The position numbers were made by a program, and so were the translations under genes. Below the pieces are notes generated by a model, which did no database searches, was not told the origin of the DNA, and worked only from the letters and a program-made list of their open reading frames with translations. DNA of 64,000 bases from Acinetobacter silvestris (GTDB lineage Bacteria; Pseudomonadota; Gammaproteobacteria; Pseudomonadales; Moraxellaceae): NCBI RefSeq assembly GCF_002135235.1, contig NZ_NEGB01000006.1, positions 124,001-188,000 of the forward strand. The letters run 5' to 3'. Positions 54,529 through 62,497 of the stretch are shown in pieces (within the stretch, counting starts at the first letter, position 1; each line of letters begins with the position of its first letter).

Positions 54529-56497
54529 CACGACCGAGTACACGAGATGGGAGTGTCGGTATGCCTTTCTCTAAATAAGCTGTTTTCGAGCCTTGTAGCA
54601 TAGGTGAGGTTATGGTATCTGGGATGGCTTGATCTTTTAAATAACTTGAGTTTGCCTGCAAAATATTTTGCATACTTGCATCATAAGCTAAATTGGCTTT
54701 TTCTCTTTCAAAATAGAGTGTTTCCGCATTGGAAACAAAGGGTGCGACAATACCGAGCTTATCCCATTGTTGTACCATGTTATTTAGCCGTGATAAGTGA
54801 TTTGGATTGAAAGTACGATAAAAATCTTGGCGTAAGTTATAAAACTTATCTGCAAAGCGAGATAGTTTTTGCGTATCTAAGGTTGGTTCTTTGGATTGTC
54901 CTTTTGCTTGTAAATAAAAATTTGCACTTTCATAGCTAAGAACCTGATTAGGTACTCGAGGTCCCCAGTAGGATGGCATTGGTAAATATTGGCTAATATC
55001 ATAACCAGATAAGCAACTTGCTTCATCGGTATGCCATGGAACTCCTAAATAGCGTGTCAAGGCACCTGGTTCTGTGCGTGATAGTGGTCCCTGTGGGTGT
55101 AATAGTATTTCTTGGCTCATCGTTGTTTGGTAGTTAACGAATAATGCTGTGCCTTTGGGTGCAGTATTTAATCGATATGGATCTACAGATTGTATTGGTA
55201 GTTTTGGCTGATTTTTTGGTGTTGATGATTTTGCAACATTCCACATTATTAGGTTACGTAGATTCCATGTGAGTTCAATTCCGGGGTGGAATGGCCCACC
55301 TAAGCAAGAATCTAAGTTGTAGCAAGTTAACTGTAATGGCTCAGATAGGTGATCAAATTTGTTAGTTTGTTTTTTATGAGAGTAGTTATTACTTGACCAA
55401 TTCTTTAGATGTTTATATTGGGTGGGTGTAATACTGAGTGATTGATTGGCAAAATAATCAAAATCGCCGAAACTATCGCCATATAATTGAGGGTTTTTGG
55501 CTAATTCAATTTCAGTTGACTCGGGGTCACGAAACAGATTGAAGATTTTTTGTTTGATATTTTTATCGTAGTTTTTATCATTAAGCGAAGATAAAAACTG
55601 CTGATCACTGAGATCAAATTCGCTATTTACTCCAAAAGCTAAATGAAATCCTTGATTGATCCATTGCATATTTCCTAGGTTTTTTAAAATTGGATAAATA
55701 TGTTGATCAAAGTTAGTTTGTTCTGGTTGTATAATATTTTCTCGTTCAAAAAGGTCTTGAATGACATCATACATGGTGACTATGCCATTAAGTCCTTGAC
55801 CATAATTTGGTGGAGTGACAACAACATGTGCAGGTTCTGCTTCAATATCCTTACCATTTTTGAGATAGATTCTTGCGCGTACTGTGCCATCGGAAATATC
55901 ATCAATCCAACCATCATTATTGGCAAATGTGGTGATGGGAGAACCATTTGAATATGCATGCCCATCTCCGCCGAGCACAATTAACTCACCTTGTTCATTC
56001 AATCTAATTTCGCCTAAATGAAGATTTTGTTGAAAAACTTGAGCATTACATTGTTTGCGTTCAGTTTTATTTTTAGTGCTGAGAGTTTGTTCTTTAGCAT
56101 CTGCAACAAGTGATTGGCGGCTTATAGCTTCATTTCTGAGTGTTTGAGGGAGGGCTAAAGCATTTAAATCTTGAGCATTTGAAAAATCAAACCAGGCGGC
56201 TTTTTGATTCGCTAAATGTACGGTCCATTCAATTTTTTCAATAATTTTTTCATCTAAAGTTATTTTTTTAAATAATTGAGTTTTTGTATCAAGTTCATAA
56301 ATTTGGAATTTTGCAGCTTGCTTTTTGATTTGTCCCTTTTTGTTTTTGAATGTAAAAGTATTAAAATCTATATTTTTATTGGTAGCATCGGTTAATGCTG
56401 GGCTTAACGAGGGACCATAGAAAAAATCATTTTCTTCTGCTGGTGCATTACCGACTCGTGCGATGCCAATGGCTGGATAGATTACATATTTTTTCAT
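54518..56497 (-). CDS. lodA: LodA/GoxA-like quinoprotein amino acid oxidase
   Basis: 659 residues from ATG 56497, which starts MKKYVIYPAIGIARVGNAPA, the usual opening of the LodA family; a longer frame from 56548 lacks a ribosome site. TPPNYGQGLNGIVTMYDV, CLGGPFHPGIELTWNLRN and GALTRYLGVPWHTDEASC follow. Asp491 and Cys495 keep the Asp-x3-Cys spacing described for LodA (Asp512/Cys516), and Trp511 in YWGPRVPNQVL is the likely partner for cysteine tryptophylquinone; the Cys-Trp gap is shorter than in LodA. Known members oxidise lysine or glycine and release H2O2 and ammonia. No classical signal peptide. Substrate unknown. Confidence 0.8.
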   Translation of the reverse strand: MKKYVIYPAIGIARVGNAPAEENDFFYGPSLSPALTDATNKNIDFNTFTFKNKKGQIKKQAAKFQIYELDTKTQLFKKITLDEKIIEKIEWTVHLANQKAAWFDFSNAQDLNALALPQTLRNEAISRQSLVADAKEQTLSTKNKTERKQCNAQVFQQNLHLGEIRLNEQGELIVLGGDGHAYSNGSPITTFANNDGWIDDISDGTVRARIYLKNGKDIEAEPAHVVVTPPNYGQGLNGIVTMYDVIQDLFERENIIQPEQTNFDQHIYPILKNLGNMQWINQGFHLAFGVNSEFDLSDQQFLSSLNDKNYDKNIKQKIFNLFRDPESTEIELAKNPQLYGDSFGDFDYFANQSLSITPTQYKHLKNWSSNNYSHKKQTNKFDHLSEPLQLTCYNLDSCLGGPFHPGIELTWNLRNLIMWNVAKSSTPKNQPKLPIQSVDPYRLNTAPKGTALFVNYQTTMSQEILLHPQGPLSRTEPGALTRYLGVPWHTDEASCLSGYDISQYLPMPSYWGPRVPNQVLSYESANFYLQAKGQSKEPTLDTQKLSRFADKFYNLRQDFYRTFNPNHLSRLNNMVQQWDKLGIVAPFVSNAETLYFEREKANLAYDASMQNILQANSSYLKDQAIPDTITSPMLQGSKTAYLEKGIPTLPSRVLGRDEK

Positions 56498-56635
56498 TTT
56501 TATACTCAATGATTTTATTGGATGTTTATTGTTCTTTAAATATTGCATATAATACTTGATAGTACAATGTTATAGGTTGTTAAAATATTGTATTTATAGT
56601 GTTTTTGAATAATTAATTAACAAATAAATAAGTAT

Positions 56636-56665
56636 AAAAAATCCCGCCATAGGGACGGGATTTTA
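56636..56665 (-). terminator. Rho-independent terminator after nrdB
   Basis: On the minus strand AATCCCG (56662-56656), 9-nt loop, CGGGATT (56646-56640), then TTTTT. It separates nrdB from the lodA-like gene, which therefore needs its own promoter in 56498-56635. Confidence 0.85.
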
Positions 56666-56677
56666 GAGTCTTTTAAC

Positions 56678-57961
56678 TTACCAGCTTAACGCACCACCAG
56701 TTTGATAGTCCGTTACGCGCGTTTCAAAGAAATTCTTCTCTTTACGCAAGTCCATCATTTCAGACATCCACTGGAATGGGTTATTTACACCAGAAAATTG
56801 TTCAGGCAAACCCAGTTGTGATAAACGACGGTTGGCAATGAACTTCAAGTATTCTTCCATCATGGCTGCATTCATACCCAATACACCGCGTGGCATGGTG
56901 TCACGTGCATATTCGATTTCAAGCATAGTGCCTTCAAGAATCATTTGAATAATTTCTTCTTGGAATTCAGTTGTCCAGAGGCTTGGGTTTTCGATTTTGA
57001 TTTGGTTAATCATATCGATACCAAAGTTCAAATGCATCGATTCATCACGCAAGATGTATTGGAACTGCTCAGCAACACCATTCATCTTGTTGCGGCGACC
57101 CATACTGAGAATTTGACTGAAACCACAGTAGAAGAAGATCCCTTCAAGTACGCAATAGAATGCGATCAAGTTGCGTAGTAAAATTTGATCGTTTTCTGGT
57201 GTACCGGTTTGGAAAGTTGGATCACATAAAGATTGAGTGTATTTCAAGCCCCAAGCCGCTTTACGTGCAACTGAAGGTACTTCACGATACATGTTGAAAA
57301 CTTCGCCTTCATCCATACCTAAAGATTCGATACAGTATTGGTAAGCATGCGTATGAATTGCTTCTTCAAATGCTTGACGCAAAATGTATTGACGACATTC
57401 AGGGTTGGTAATATGACGATAAATCGCAAGAACCAAGTTGTTTGCAACCAATGAGTCGGCAGTCGAGAAGAAACCTAAAGAACGCATCACAATAGTACGT
57501 TCGTCTTCAGTTAAGCCATTTTCAGACTTCCAAAGCGCGATGTCGTGATTCATGTTCACTTCTTGTGGCATCCAGTGGTTTGCACAACCGTCTAGATATT
57601 TCTGCCAAGCCCATTCGTATTTGAATGGCACAAGTTGATTCAAATCCGCACGACAGTTGATCATGGCTTTATCATCAACTTGAACACGCTGTGCACCCAT
57701 TTCAAGCTCTTCTAAGCCTGGTGCAACGTCAAGCGTTTCTAAGGCTGCAGATGCTCTTGCCAATGAATCGGTTGAATATTCTGCGCGTTTTGAATGGGTT
57801 CTAGCGGGTTGTGCAGTTGCCACAGACGGCGCTGACTGCTGTGCATTAGATACCACTTGCGAATGAGTCGTTTTCTGCGGTTCGACGGGCGCAGACTGGT
57901 GAGCTTGTGCAGCTGGTTTCTGTTCATCATCTTCAAAATCGTCCCAACTCAGGATAGACAT
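56678..57961 (-). CDS. nrdB: Class Ia ribonucleotide reductase, beta subunit
   Basis: 427 residues from ATG 57961, which has AGAGAG seven bases upstream; the ATG at 58000 lacks this. After an Ala/Gln-rich disordered N-terminus (to about residue 75), the R2 core shows iron ligands in [15 protein letters not shown] and [14 protein letters not shown] and the radical Tyr region, ending with the C-terminal NrdA-binding tail ([11 protein letters not shown]). It makes the tyrosyl radical for NrdA. Separated from nrdA by a 43-residue ORF and a hairpin. Confidence 0.95.
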   Translation of the reverse strand: MSILSWDDFEDDEQKPAAQAHQSAPVEPQKTTHSQVVSNAQQSAPSVATAQPARTHSKRAEYSTDSLARASAALETLDVAPGLEELEMGAQRVQVDDKAMINCRADLNQLVPFKYEWAWQKYLDGCANHWMPQEVNMNHDIALWKSENGLTEDERTIVMRSLGFFSTADSLVANNLVLAIYRHITNPECRQYILRQAFEEAIHTHAYQYCIESLGMDEGEVFNMYREVPSVARKAAWGLKYTQSLCDPTFQTGTPENDQILLRNLIAFYCVLEGIFFYCGFSQILSMGRRNKMNGVAEQFQYILRDESMHLNFGIDMINQIKIENPSLWTTEFQEEIIQMILEGTMLEIEYARDTMPRGVLGMNAAMMEEYLKFIANRRLSQLGLPEQFSGVNNPFQWMSEMMDLRKEKNFFETRVTDYQTGGALSW

Positions 57962-58102
57962 ATCAATTCTCTCTTCGTTGTAAATATCTGTAGTCGACAT
58001 CTCGCGGTCGAAGATGCCACTATTGTACGCTTAATCTGTGTAAGCAAAATTAAGTTTTGCCGATCATGGCTCTGATCTTGTTCGATAGAGCAGATTCATA
58101 CA

Positions 58103-58234
58103 CTACTTATTTTGCTTACTCTTTTGTTGTTTCCGAATGGCAATAAATGCATAAGCCATTGGAACATAAAAAATAAGAAAGGCTAAGATCAATGCGATCA
58201 CACCAAGTTCATAATTGTGACTTAAATGGAACAT
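58103..58234 (-). CDS. 43-residue single-span membrane protein between nrdA and nrdB
   Basis: Starts MFHLSHNYELGVIALILAFL and ends AIRKQQKSKQNK: one hydrophobic helix then a basic tail, so N-out/C-in by the positive-inside rule. ATG 58234 is preceded by GAGGCGAAG. It lies in the nrdA-nrdB gap on the same strand. Not recognised; the link with ribonucleotide reductase is only positional. Confidence 0.65.
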   Translation of the reverse strand: MFHLSHNYELGVIALILAFLIFYVPMAYAFIAIRKQQKSKQNK

Positions 58235-58270
58235 GATCTTCGCCTCTGTGACTTCTTGATTTTCTAATTT

Positions 58271-58299
58271 CTCAATCCTTCTTTAAAAGAAGGATTGAG
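58271..58299 (-). other. 13-bp perfect hairpin after nrdA
   Basis: CTCAATCCTTCTT (58271-58283) and AAGAAGGATTGAG (58287-58299) with a 3-nt loop, 8 bp after the nrdA stop on the minus strand. No U-run follows, so it may be a processing or stability hairpin between nrdA and the downstream genes rather than a terminator. Confidence 0.6.
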
Positions 58300-58307
58300 G
58301 TACTAAA

Positions 58308-61139
58308 TTACTGACAAGCTTCACAATCAGGGTTGTCAATTGAACATGCTAATGGCACTGGTGCAGCTTGAGCAAAGCCATCTTCTTCAGCAGTTGGAGC
58401 TTCAGGTGCGGTTTGTACCACTGGAGCGGCAACCACAGGTGCAGCAGCAGAAGTATTTTTAACTGCGTTCAATGCACCAGTATTAATGGTCGACTTTTCA
58501 GCAGAAGTTGCGCCTAATGCACGGAGGTAATACGTTGTTTTAAGACCACGTAACCACGCCATTTTATAGGTCATGTCCAATTTCTTACCATTTGCACCAG
58601 AGATGTAAAGGTTAAGCGATTGAGCTTGATCGATCCATTTTTGACGACGTGATGCAGCATCTACAATCCAACGTGTCTCAACCTCAAATGCAGTTGCAAA
58701 GATTGCTTTTAACTCTTCAGGAATACGTGCAATTTTTTGCACAGAACCTTCGAAGTGTTTCAGATCATTCACCATGACTGAATCCCAAAGACCGCGATCT
58801 TTTAACGCACGTACTAAGTACGGGTTGATCACTGTGAATTCACCAGAAAGGTTAGATTTCACATACAGATTTTGGAAAGTTGGTTCAATAGATTGTGAAA
58901 CGCCACAAATGTTCGAAATGGTTGCTGTTGGAGCAATTGCCATTACGTTAGAGTTGCGCATACCATCTTTTTGAACTTTATTACGTAACGTATCCCAGTC
59001 TAAACGCTGTGTACGATCAACTTCAAACATACGTTCAGGACGTGTTTTTGCAACTAAATCTAAAGAATCGATTGGTAGGATACCTTGATCCCACAATGAA
59101 CCTTTGAATGTTTCATACGTACCGCGTTCAACAGCCAAGTCACTTGAAGTGCTGATAGCATAGTAACTAATCACTTCCATTGACTCATCTGCAAATTCAA
59201 CTGCAGCATCAGAACCATAAGCCAAGTTCATTTCATATAGTGCATCTTGGAAGCCCATGATACCCATACCCACTGGGCGGTGTTTCATGTTTGAAGTGCG
59301 TGCTTGAGGAACAGCGTAGTAGTTAATGTCAATAACGTTATCGAGCATACGAACTGCAGTTTTAACAGTGCGTGCAAGTTTCTCGCGGTCTAATACACCG
59401 CCTTTCACGTGCTCTACCATGTTGATTGAACCTAAGTTACACACGGCAATTTCATCTTGATTGGTATTGAGTGTGATTTCAGTACACAAGTTTGATGAAT
59501 GCACGACACCAACGTGTTGCTGTGGTGAACGTAAGTTACAAACGTCTTTGAATGTGATCCACGGGTGACCTGTTTCAAATAACATAGATAACATTTTACG
59601 CCACAAATCTTTTGCACGAATGACTTTGTGCAACATATTTGTTTCTTTAGCAATGCCTTCGTAATGCGCATAACGTGCAGCGAATTCAAGGCCTGTTAAA
59701 TCATGTAGATCAGGTGTTTCAGATGGTGTGAATAGCGTCCATTCAGCATCTTCAAACACACGTTGCATGAACAAATCTGGAACCCAGTTCGCAGTATTCA
59801 TGTCATGGGTACGACGACGATCGTCACCAGTGTTTTTACGAAGCTCTAGGAATTCTTCAATATCCAAGTGCCAAGTTTCAAGGTAAGCACACACCGCACC
59901 TTTACGTTTACCACCTTGATTGACTGCAACAGCCGTATCATTGGCAACTTTAAGGAAGGGAACCACACCTTGAGATTTACCATTGGTGCCTTTGATGTAC
60001 GAGTTTAAGGCACGTACAGGTGTCCAGTCATTGCCTAAGCCGCCTGCCCATTTAGACAGCATCGCGTTGTCACGCATTGCGCCATAAATGTCATATAGGT
60101 CATCGCCAATAGTGGTGAGATAACAACTTGATAACTGTGGACGAAGCGTCCCTGAGTTAAATAGGGTTGGCGTAGAAGCCATGTAATCGAAGCTAGAAAG
60201 TAAGTTATAAAACTCAATTGCACGATCTTCACGGTTTTCTTCGTTAATACTCAAACCCATTGATACACGCATAAAGAACAATTGTGGTAGTTCAAAACGG
60301 ACGTCATTCGAATGGATGAAGTAACGATCAAATAAAGTTTGTAGACCTAAATAGGTAAATTGGTTTGAGCGTTCAGGTTTGATCGCTGCTGCCAATTTAG
60401 CCAAGTCAAAGTTAAGTAGTTCTGGTGAAAGAAGGTCTAACTCGATCCCTTTCTTTAAGAAGGTTTCTAAAGCTTCACCTTCAGCAGTATCGGTTGCTAA
60501 ACCTAAGAATTTTAAACCTGTCGCAACTAAGTCATCACGTAGTAAACGAGCAGTGACATAAGTGTAGTTTGGTTCTTGTTCAATACGGGTACGGGTTGCC
60601 ATTAACATCGTAGTTGAGATGTCAGACTGCTTCACGCCGTTATATAAGTTTTTTACCGTTTCATCGATAATGGCTTGAACATTAATTCCTTCTAAGCCAG
60701 CACTTGCTTTTTCAATGGTTGCTTGTAAGCGGCTTAAATCCAGAGGCTGAAGCTGACCGTTCAGATCTGTAATTTGCAAGGTTGGGTGATGATGAGCACC
60801 TGTTTGTTTACGTGCATCTGCGCGCTGTTCGCGGTAGATCACATAAGAGCGCGCTACTTTTTGCTCGCCTGTACGCATAAGCGCCAATTCAACTTGGTCT
60901 TGAACTTCTTCAATATGAATGGTACCGCCAGAAGGTAAACGACGGCTAAACGTATTCATAACCATTTCTGTTAATTGTGTAATACGGTCATGAATGCGGC
61001 TTGAATCCGCGCTTTGTTGACCTTCAACAGCCAAGAAAGCTTTACCAATTGCTACAGAAATTTTATCTGCATCAAAAGCGGCAACATCGCCAGTGCGTTT
61101 AATCACTTGCAGTTGACCAGGGGTTGTAATTACGCTCAT
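58308..61139 (-). CDS. nrdA: Class Ia ribonucleotide reductase, alpha subunit
   Basis: 943 residues. N-terminal ATP-cone (KRTGDVAAFDADKISVAIGK, about 1-100) for dATP/ATP control, then SSCYLTTIGDDLYDIY, FLELRKNTGDDRRRTHD, NLCTEITLNTNQDEIAVCNL (active Cys and Asn/Glu) and PTATISNICGVSQSIEPTF. The C-terminus has an Ala/Pro/Val-rich linker and the redox pair DNPDCEACQ. It reduces ribonucleoside diphosphates with NrdB. Two NrdR-box-like sites lie 97-144 bp upstream. Confidence 0.96.
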   Translation of the reverse strand: MSVITTPGQLQVIKRTGDVAAFDADKISVAIGKAFLAVEGQQSADSSRIHDRITQLTEMVMNTFSRRLPSGGTIHIEEVQDQVELALMRTGEQKVARSYVIYREQRADARKQTGAHHHPTLQITDLNGQLQPLDLSRLQATIEKASAGLEGINVQAIIDETVKNLYNGVKQSDISTTMLMATRTRIEQEPNYTYVTARLLRDDLVATGLKFLGLATDTAEGEALETFLKKGIELDLLSPELLNFDLAKLAAAIKPERSNQFTYLGLQTLFDRYFIHSNDVRFELPQLFFMRVSMGLSINEENREDRAIEFYNLLSSFDYMASTPTLFNSGTLRPQLSSCYLTTIGDDLYDIYGAMRDNAMLSKWAGGLGNDWTPVRALNSYIKGTNGKSQGVVPFLKVANDTAVAVNQGGKRKGAVCAYLETWHLDIEEFLELRKNTGDDRRRTHDMNTANWVPDLFMQRVFEDAEWTLFTPSETPDLHDLTGLEFAARYAHYEGIAKETNMLHKVIRAKDLWRKMLSMLFETGHPWITFKDVCNLRSPQQHVGVVHSSNLCTEITLNTNQDEIAVCNLGSINMVEHVKGGVLDREKLARTVKTAVRMLDNVIDINYYAVPQARTSNMKHRPVGMGIMGFQDALYEMNLAYGSDAAVEFADESMEVISYYAISTSSDLAVERGTYETFKGSLWDQGILPIDSLDLVAKTRPERMFEVDRTQRLDWDTLRNKVQKDGMRNSNVMAIAPTATISNICGVSQSIEPTFQNLYVKSNLSGEFTVINPYLVRALKDRGLWDSVMVNDLKHFEGSVQKIARIPEELKAIFATAFEVETRWIVDAASRRQKWIDQAQSLNLYISGANGKKLDMTYKMAWLRGLKTTYYLRALGATSAEKSTINTGALNAVKNTSAAAPVVAAPVVQTAPEAPTAEEDGFAQAAPVPLACSIDNPDCEACQ

Positions 61140-61235
61140 TGTCAGCTATAGCTCCATTGTCATCATTATTATGTTTATGGACCGTTTGAATCGGACAAAA
61201 CTGAACATTAGTTAGGTCACGATATTTGAGGTTAA

Positions 61236-61251
61236 ACACAAGACTTAGTGG
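61236..61251. promoter_or_regulatory. NrdR-box-like site 1 upstream of nrdA
   Basis: ACACAAGACTTAGTGG has both ends of the NrdR box consensus (ACAC-N8-GTGT) and lies 97 bp upstream of the nrdA start. A second copy lies exactly 32 bp further, about three helical turns, the known spacing for NrdR pairs. Confidence 0.6.
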
Positions 61252-61267
61252 TTTAATTGAAATTAGG

Positions 61268-61283
61268 ACACAAGATACGGTAA
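61268..61283. promoter_or_regulatory. NrdR-box-like site 2 upstream of nrdA
   Basis: ACACAAGATACGGTAA repeats the first eight bases of site 1 and keeps a GT at the distal end. Weaker on the right half. NrdR represses class I RNR genes when dATP is high; binding here is inferred. Confidence 0.5.
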
Positions 61284-61442
61284 TTTTTAGGGGAGATCAA
61301 TATTGACATTTTGATAATTTTTTTTCCCTAAACGCTAGAGTTTCTCGCGTCATTTTTTCCATGAAAAATTGTTTTTGTTATATGTCTTATTAGACAAGGG
61401 TATAGCATAGCAAAGACTGCTCAGAGTGCTTATAGATAACTA

Positions 61443-61451
61443 TGTGGATAA
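61443..61451 (-). promoter_or_regulatory. Consensus DnaA box in the nrdA-bfmR intergenic region
   Basis: TGTGGATAA is the complement of the perfect box TTATCCACA. In E. coli, DnaA activates nrdAB from such boxes. The site is about 300 bp upstream of nrdA. One other perfect copy occurs in the window inside a gene (13784-13792), so chance is possible. Confidence 0.35.
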
Positions 61452-61640
61452 CTTTGAATTCGATATATGAATAGACAGAATATGATCAATGAAACATTTT
61501 GTTTAAAAATTACCCAAGATTTTGAAGTGTTCTTTAAAGCTTAAACTGAAGCTTTGCTTAAAAAAGTGATGATAATTCGATAAATAGTAAAAATATAACA
61601 AATTGCTACTGTCATGTATCAGTTTGGTGAATGAGGTCTT

Positions 61641-61655
61641 GTTTACAATGTAAAC
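61641..61655. promoter_or_regulatory. Palindrome upstream of bfmR
   Basis: GTTTAC-AAT-GTAAAC, a perfect 6-bp-arm palindrome, lies 80 bp before the bfmR start. It could be an operator for BfmR itself or another regulator. No proof from sequence. Confidence 0.4.
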
Positions 61656-61734
61656 GTGTGTATATTGCAAAATATAGTGTATTGAATCTGCGAGATTTGT
61701 ACGCAGACATCGAATTAAGTACAGGGGCAAGTAT

Positions 61735-62451
61735 ATGAGCCAAGAAGAAAAGTTACCAAAAATTTTAATCGTTGAAGATGACGAACGTCTTGCTCGTTTA
61801 ACTCAAGAATATTTGATTCGTAATGGCCTAGAGGTTGGGGTTGAGCCGGATGGTAATCGCGCTATTCGTCGTATTATTGCTGAGCAACCGGACTTAGTTG
61901 TGCTCGATGTGATGTTGCCTGGTGCTGATGGTTTAACCGTTTGTCGCGAAGTTCGACCACATTATCATCAACCGATTTTGATGTTGACGGCACGTACGGA
62001 AGATATGGATCAAGTTCTTGGTTTAGAAATGGGCGCTGATGACTATGTCGCGAAACCAGTTCAACCACGCGTATTGCTAGCACGTATTCGTGCATTATTA
62101 CGTCGTACTGATAAAGTACCGGAAGATGAAGTTGCTCAACGGATCGAATTTGATGATTTAGTTATCGATAATGGTGGTCGTTCAGTTACTTTACATGGTG
62201 AGTTGGTTGACTTCACTAGTGCTGAGTATGATTTATTGTGGTTGTTGGCATCAAATGCGGGTCGTATTTTATCGCGCGAAGATATTTTTGAACGTTTACG
62301 TGGTATTGAGTACGATGGTCAAGATCGATCTATCGATGTGCGTATTTCTCGTATTCGTCCAAAAATTGGGGATGATCCTGAAAATCCAAAACGTATTAAG
62401 ACAGTGCGTAGTAAAGGTTATTTATTTGTTAAGGAAACCAATGGTTTATAA
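61735..62451 (+). CDS. bfmR: Response regulator BfmR
   Basis: 238 residues, OmpR/PhoB type. Receiver domain with ILIVEDDERL, phospho-acceptor Asp58 in VVLDVMLPGADG, LTARTED and ADDYVAKPVQP; C-terminal winged helix with FTSAEYDLLWLLASNAGRIL and VDVRISRIRPK-type recognition helix. Sequence and pairing with the following kinase match Acinetobacter BfmR (RstA), which controls envelope, capsule, pili and stress genes. The almost 600 bp upstream carry promoters for it and for nrdA. Confidence 0.95.
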   Translation: MSQEEKLPKILIVEDDERLARLTQEYLIRNGLEVGVEPDGNRAIRRIIAEQPDLVVLDVMLPGADGLTVCREVRPHYHQPILMLTARTEDMDQVLGLEMGADDYVAKPVQPRVLLARIRALLRRTDKVPEDEVAQRIEFDDLVIDNGGRSVTLHGELVDFTSAEYDLLWLLASNAGRILSREDIFERLRGIEYDGQDRSIDVRISRIRPKIGDDPENPKRIKTVRSKGYLFVKETNGL

Positions 62452-62497
62452 TTGATTTTATCGATTAATTTTAATCCCTCCTTAAAGGATCAGTTGC

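Noticed and set aside
56498..56548. Longer start for the LodA-like protein at 56548
   Set aside because: No ribosome site, and the LodA family begins at the MKKYVIYPAIGIARVG segment.
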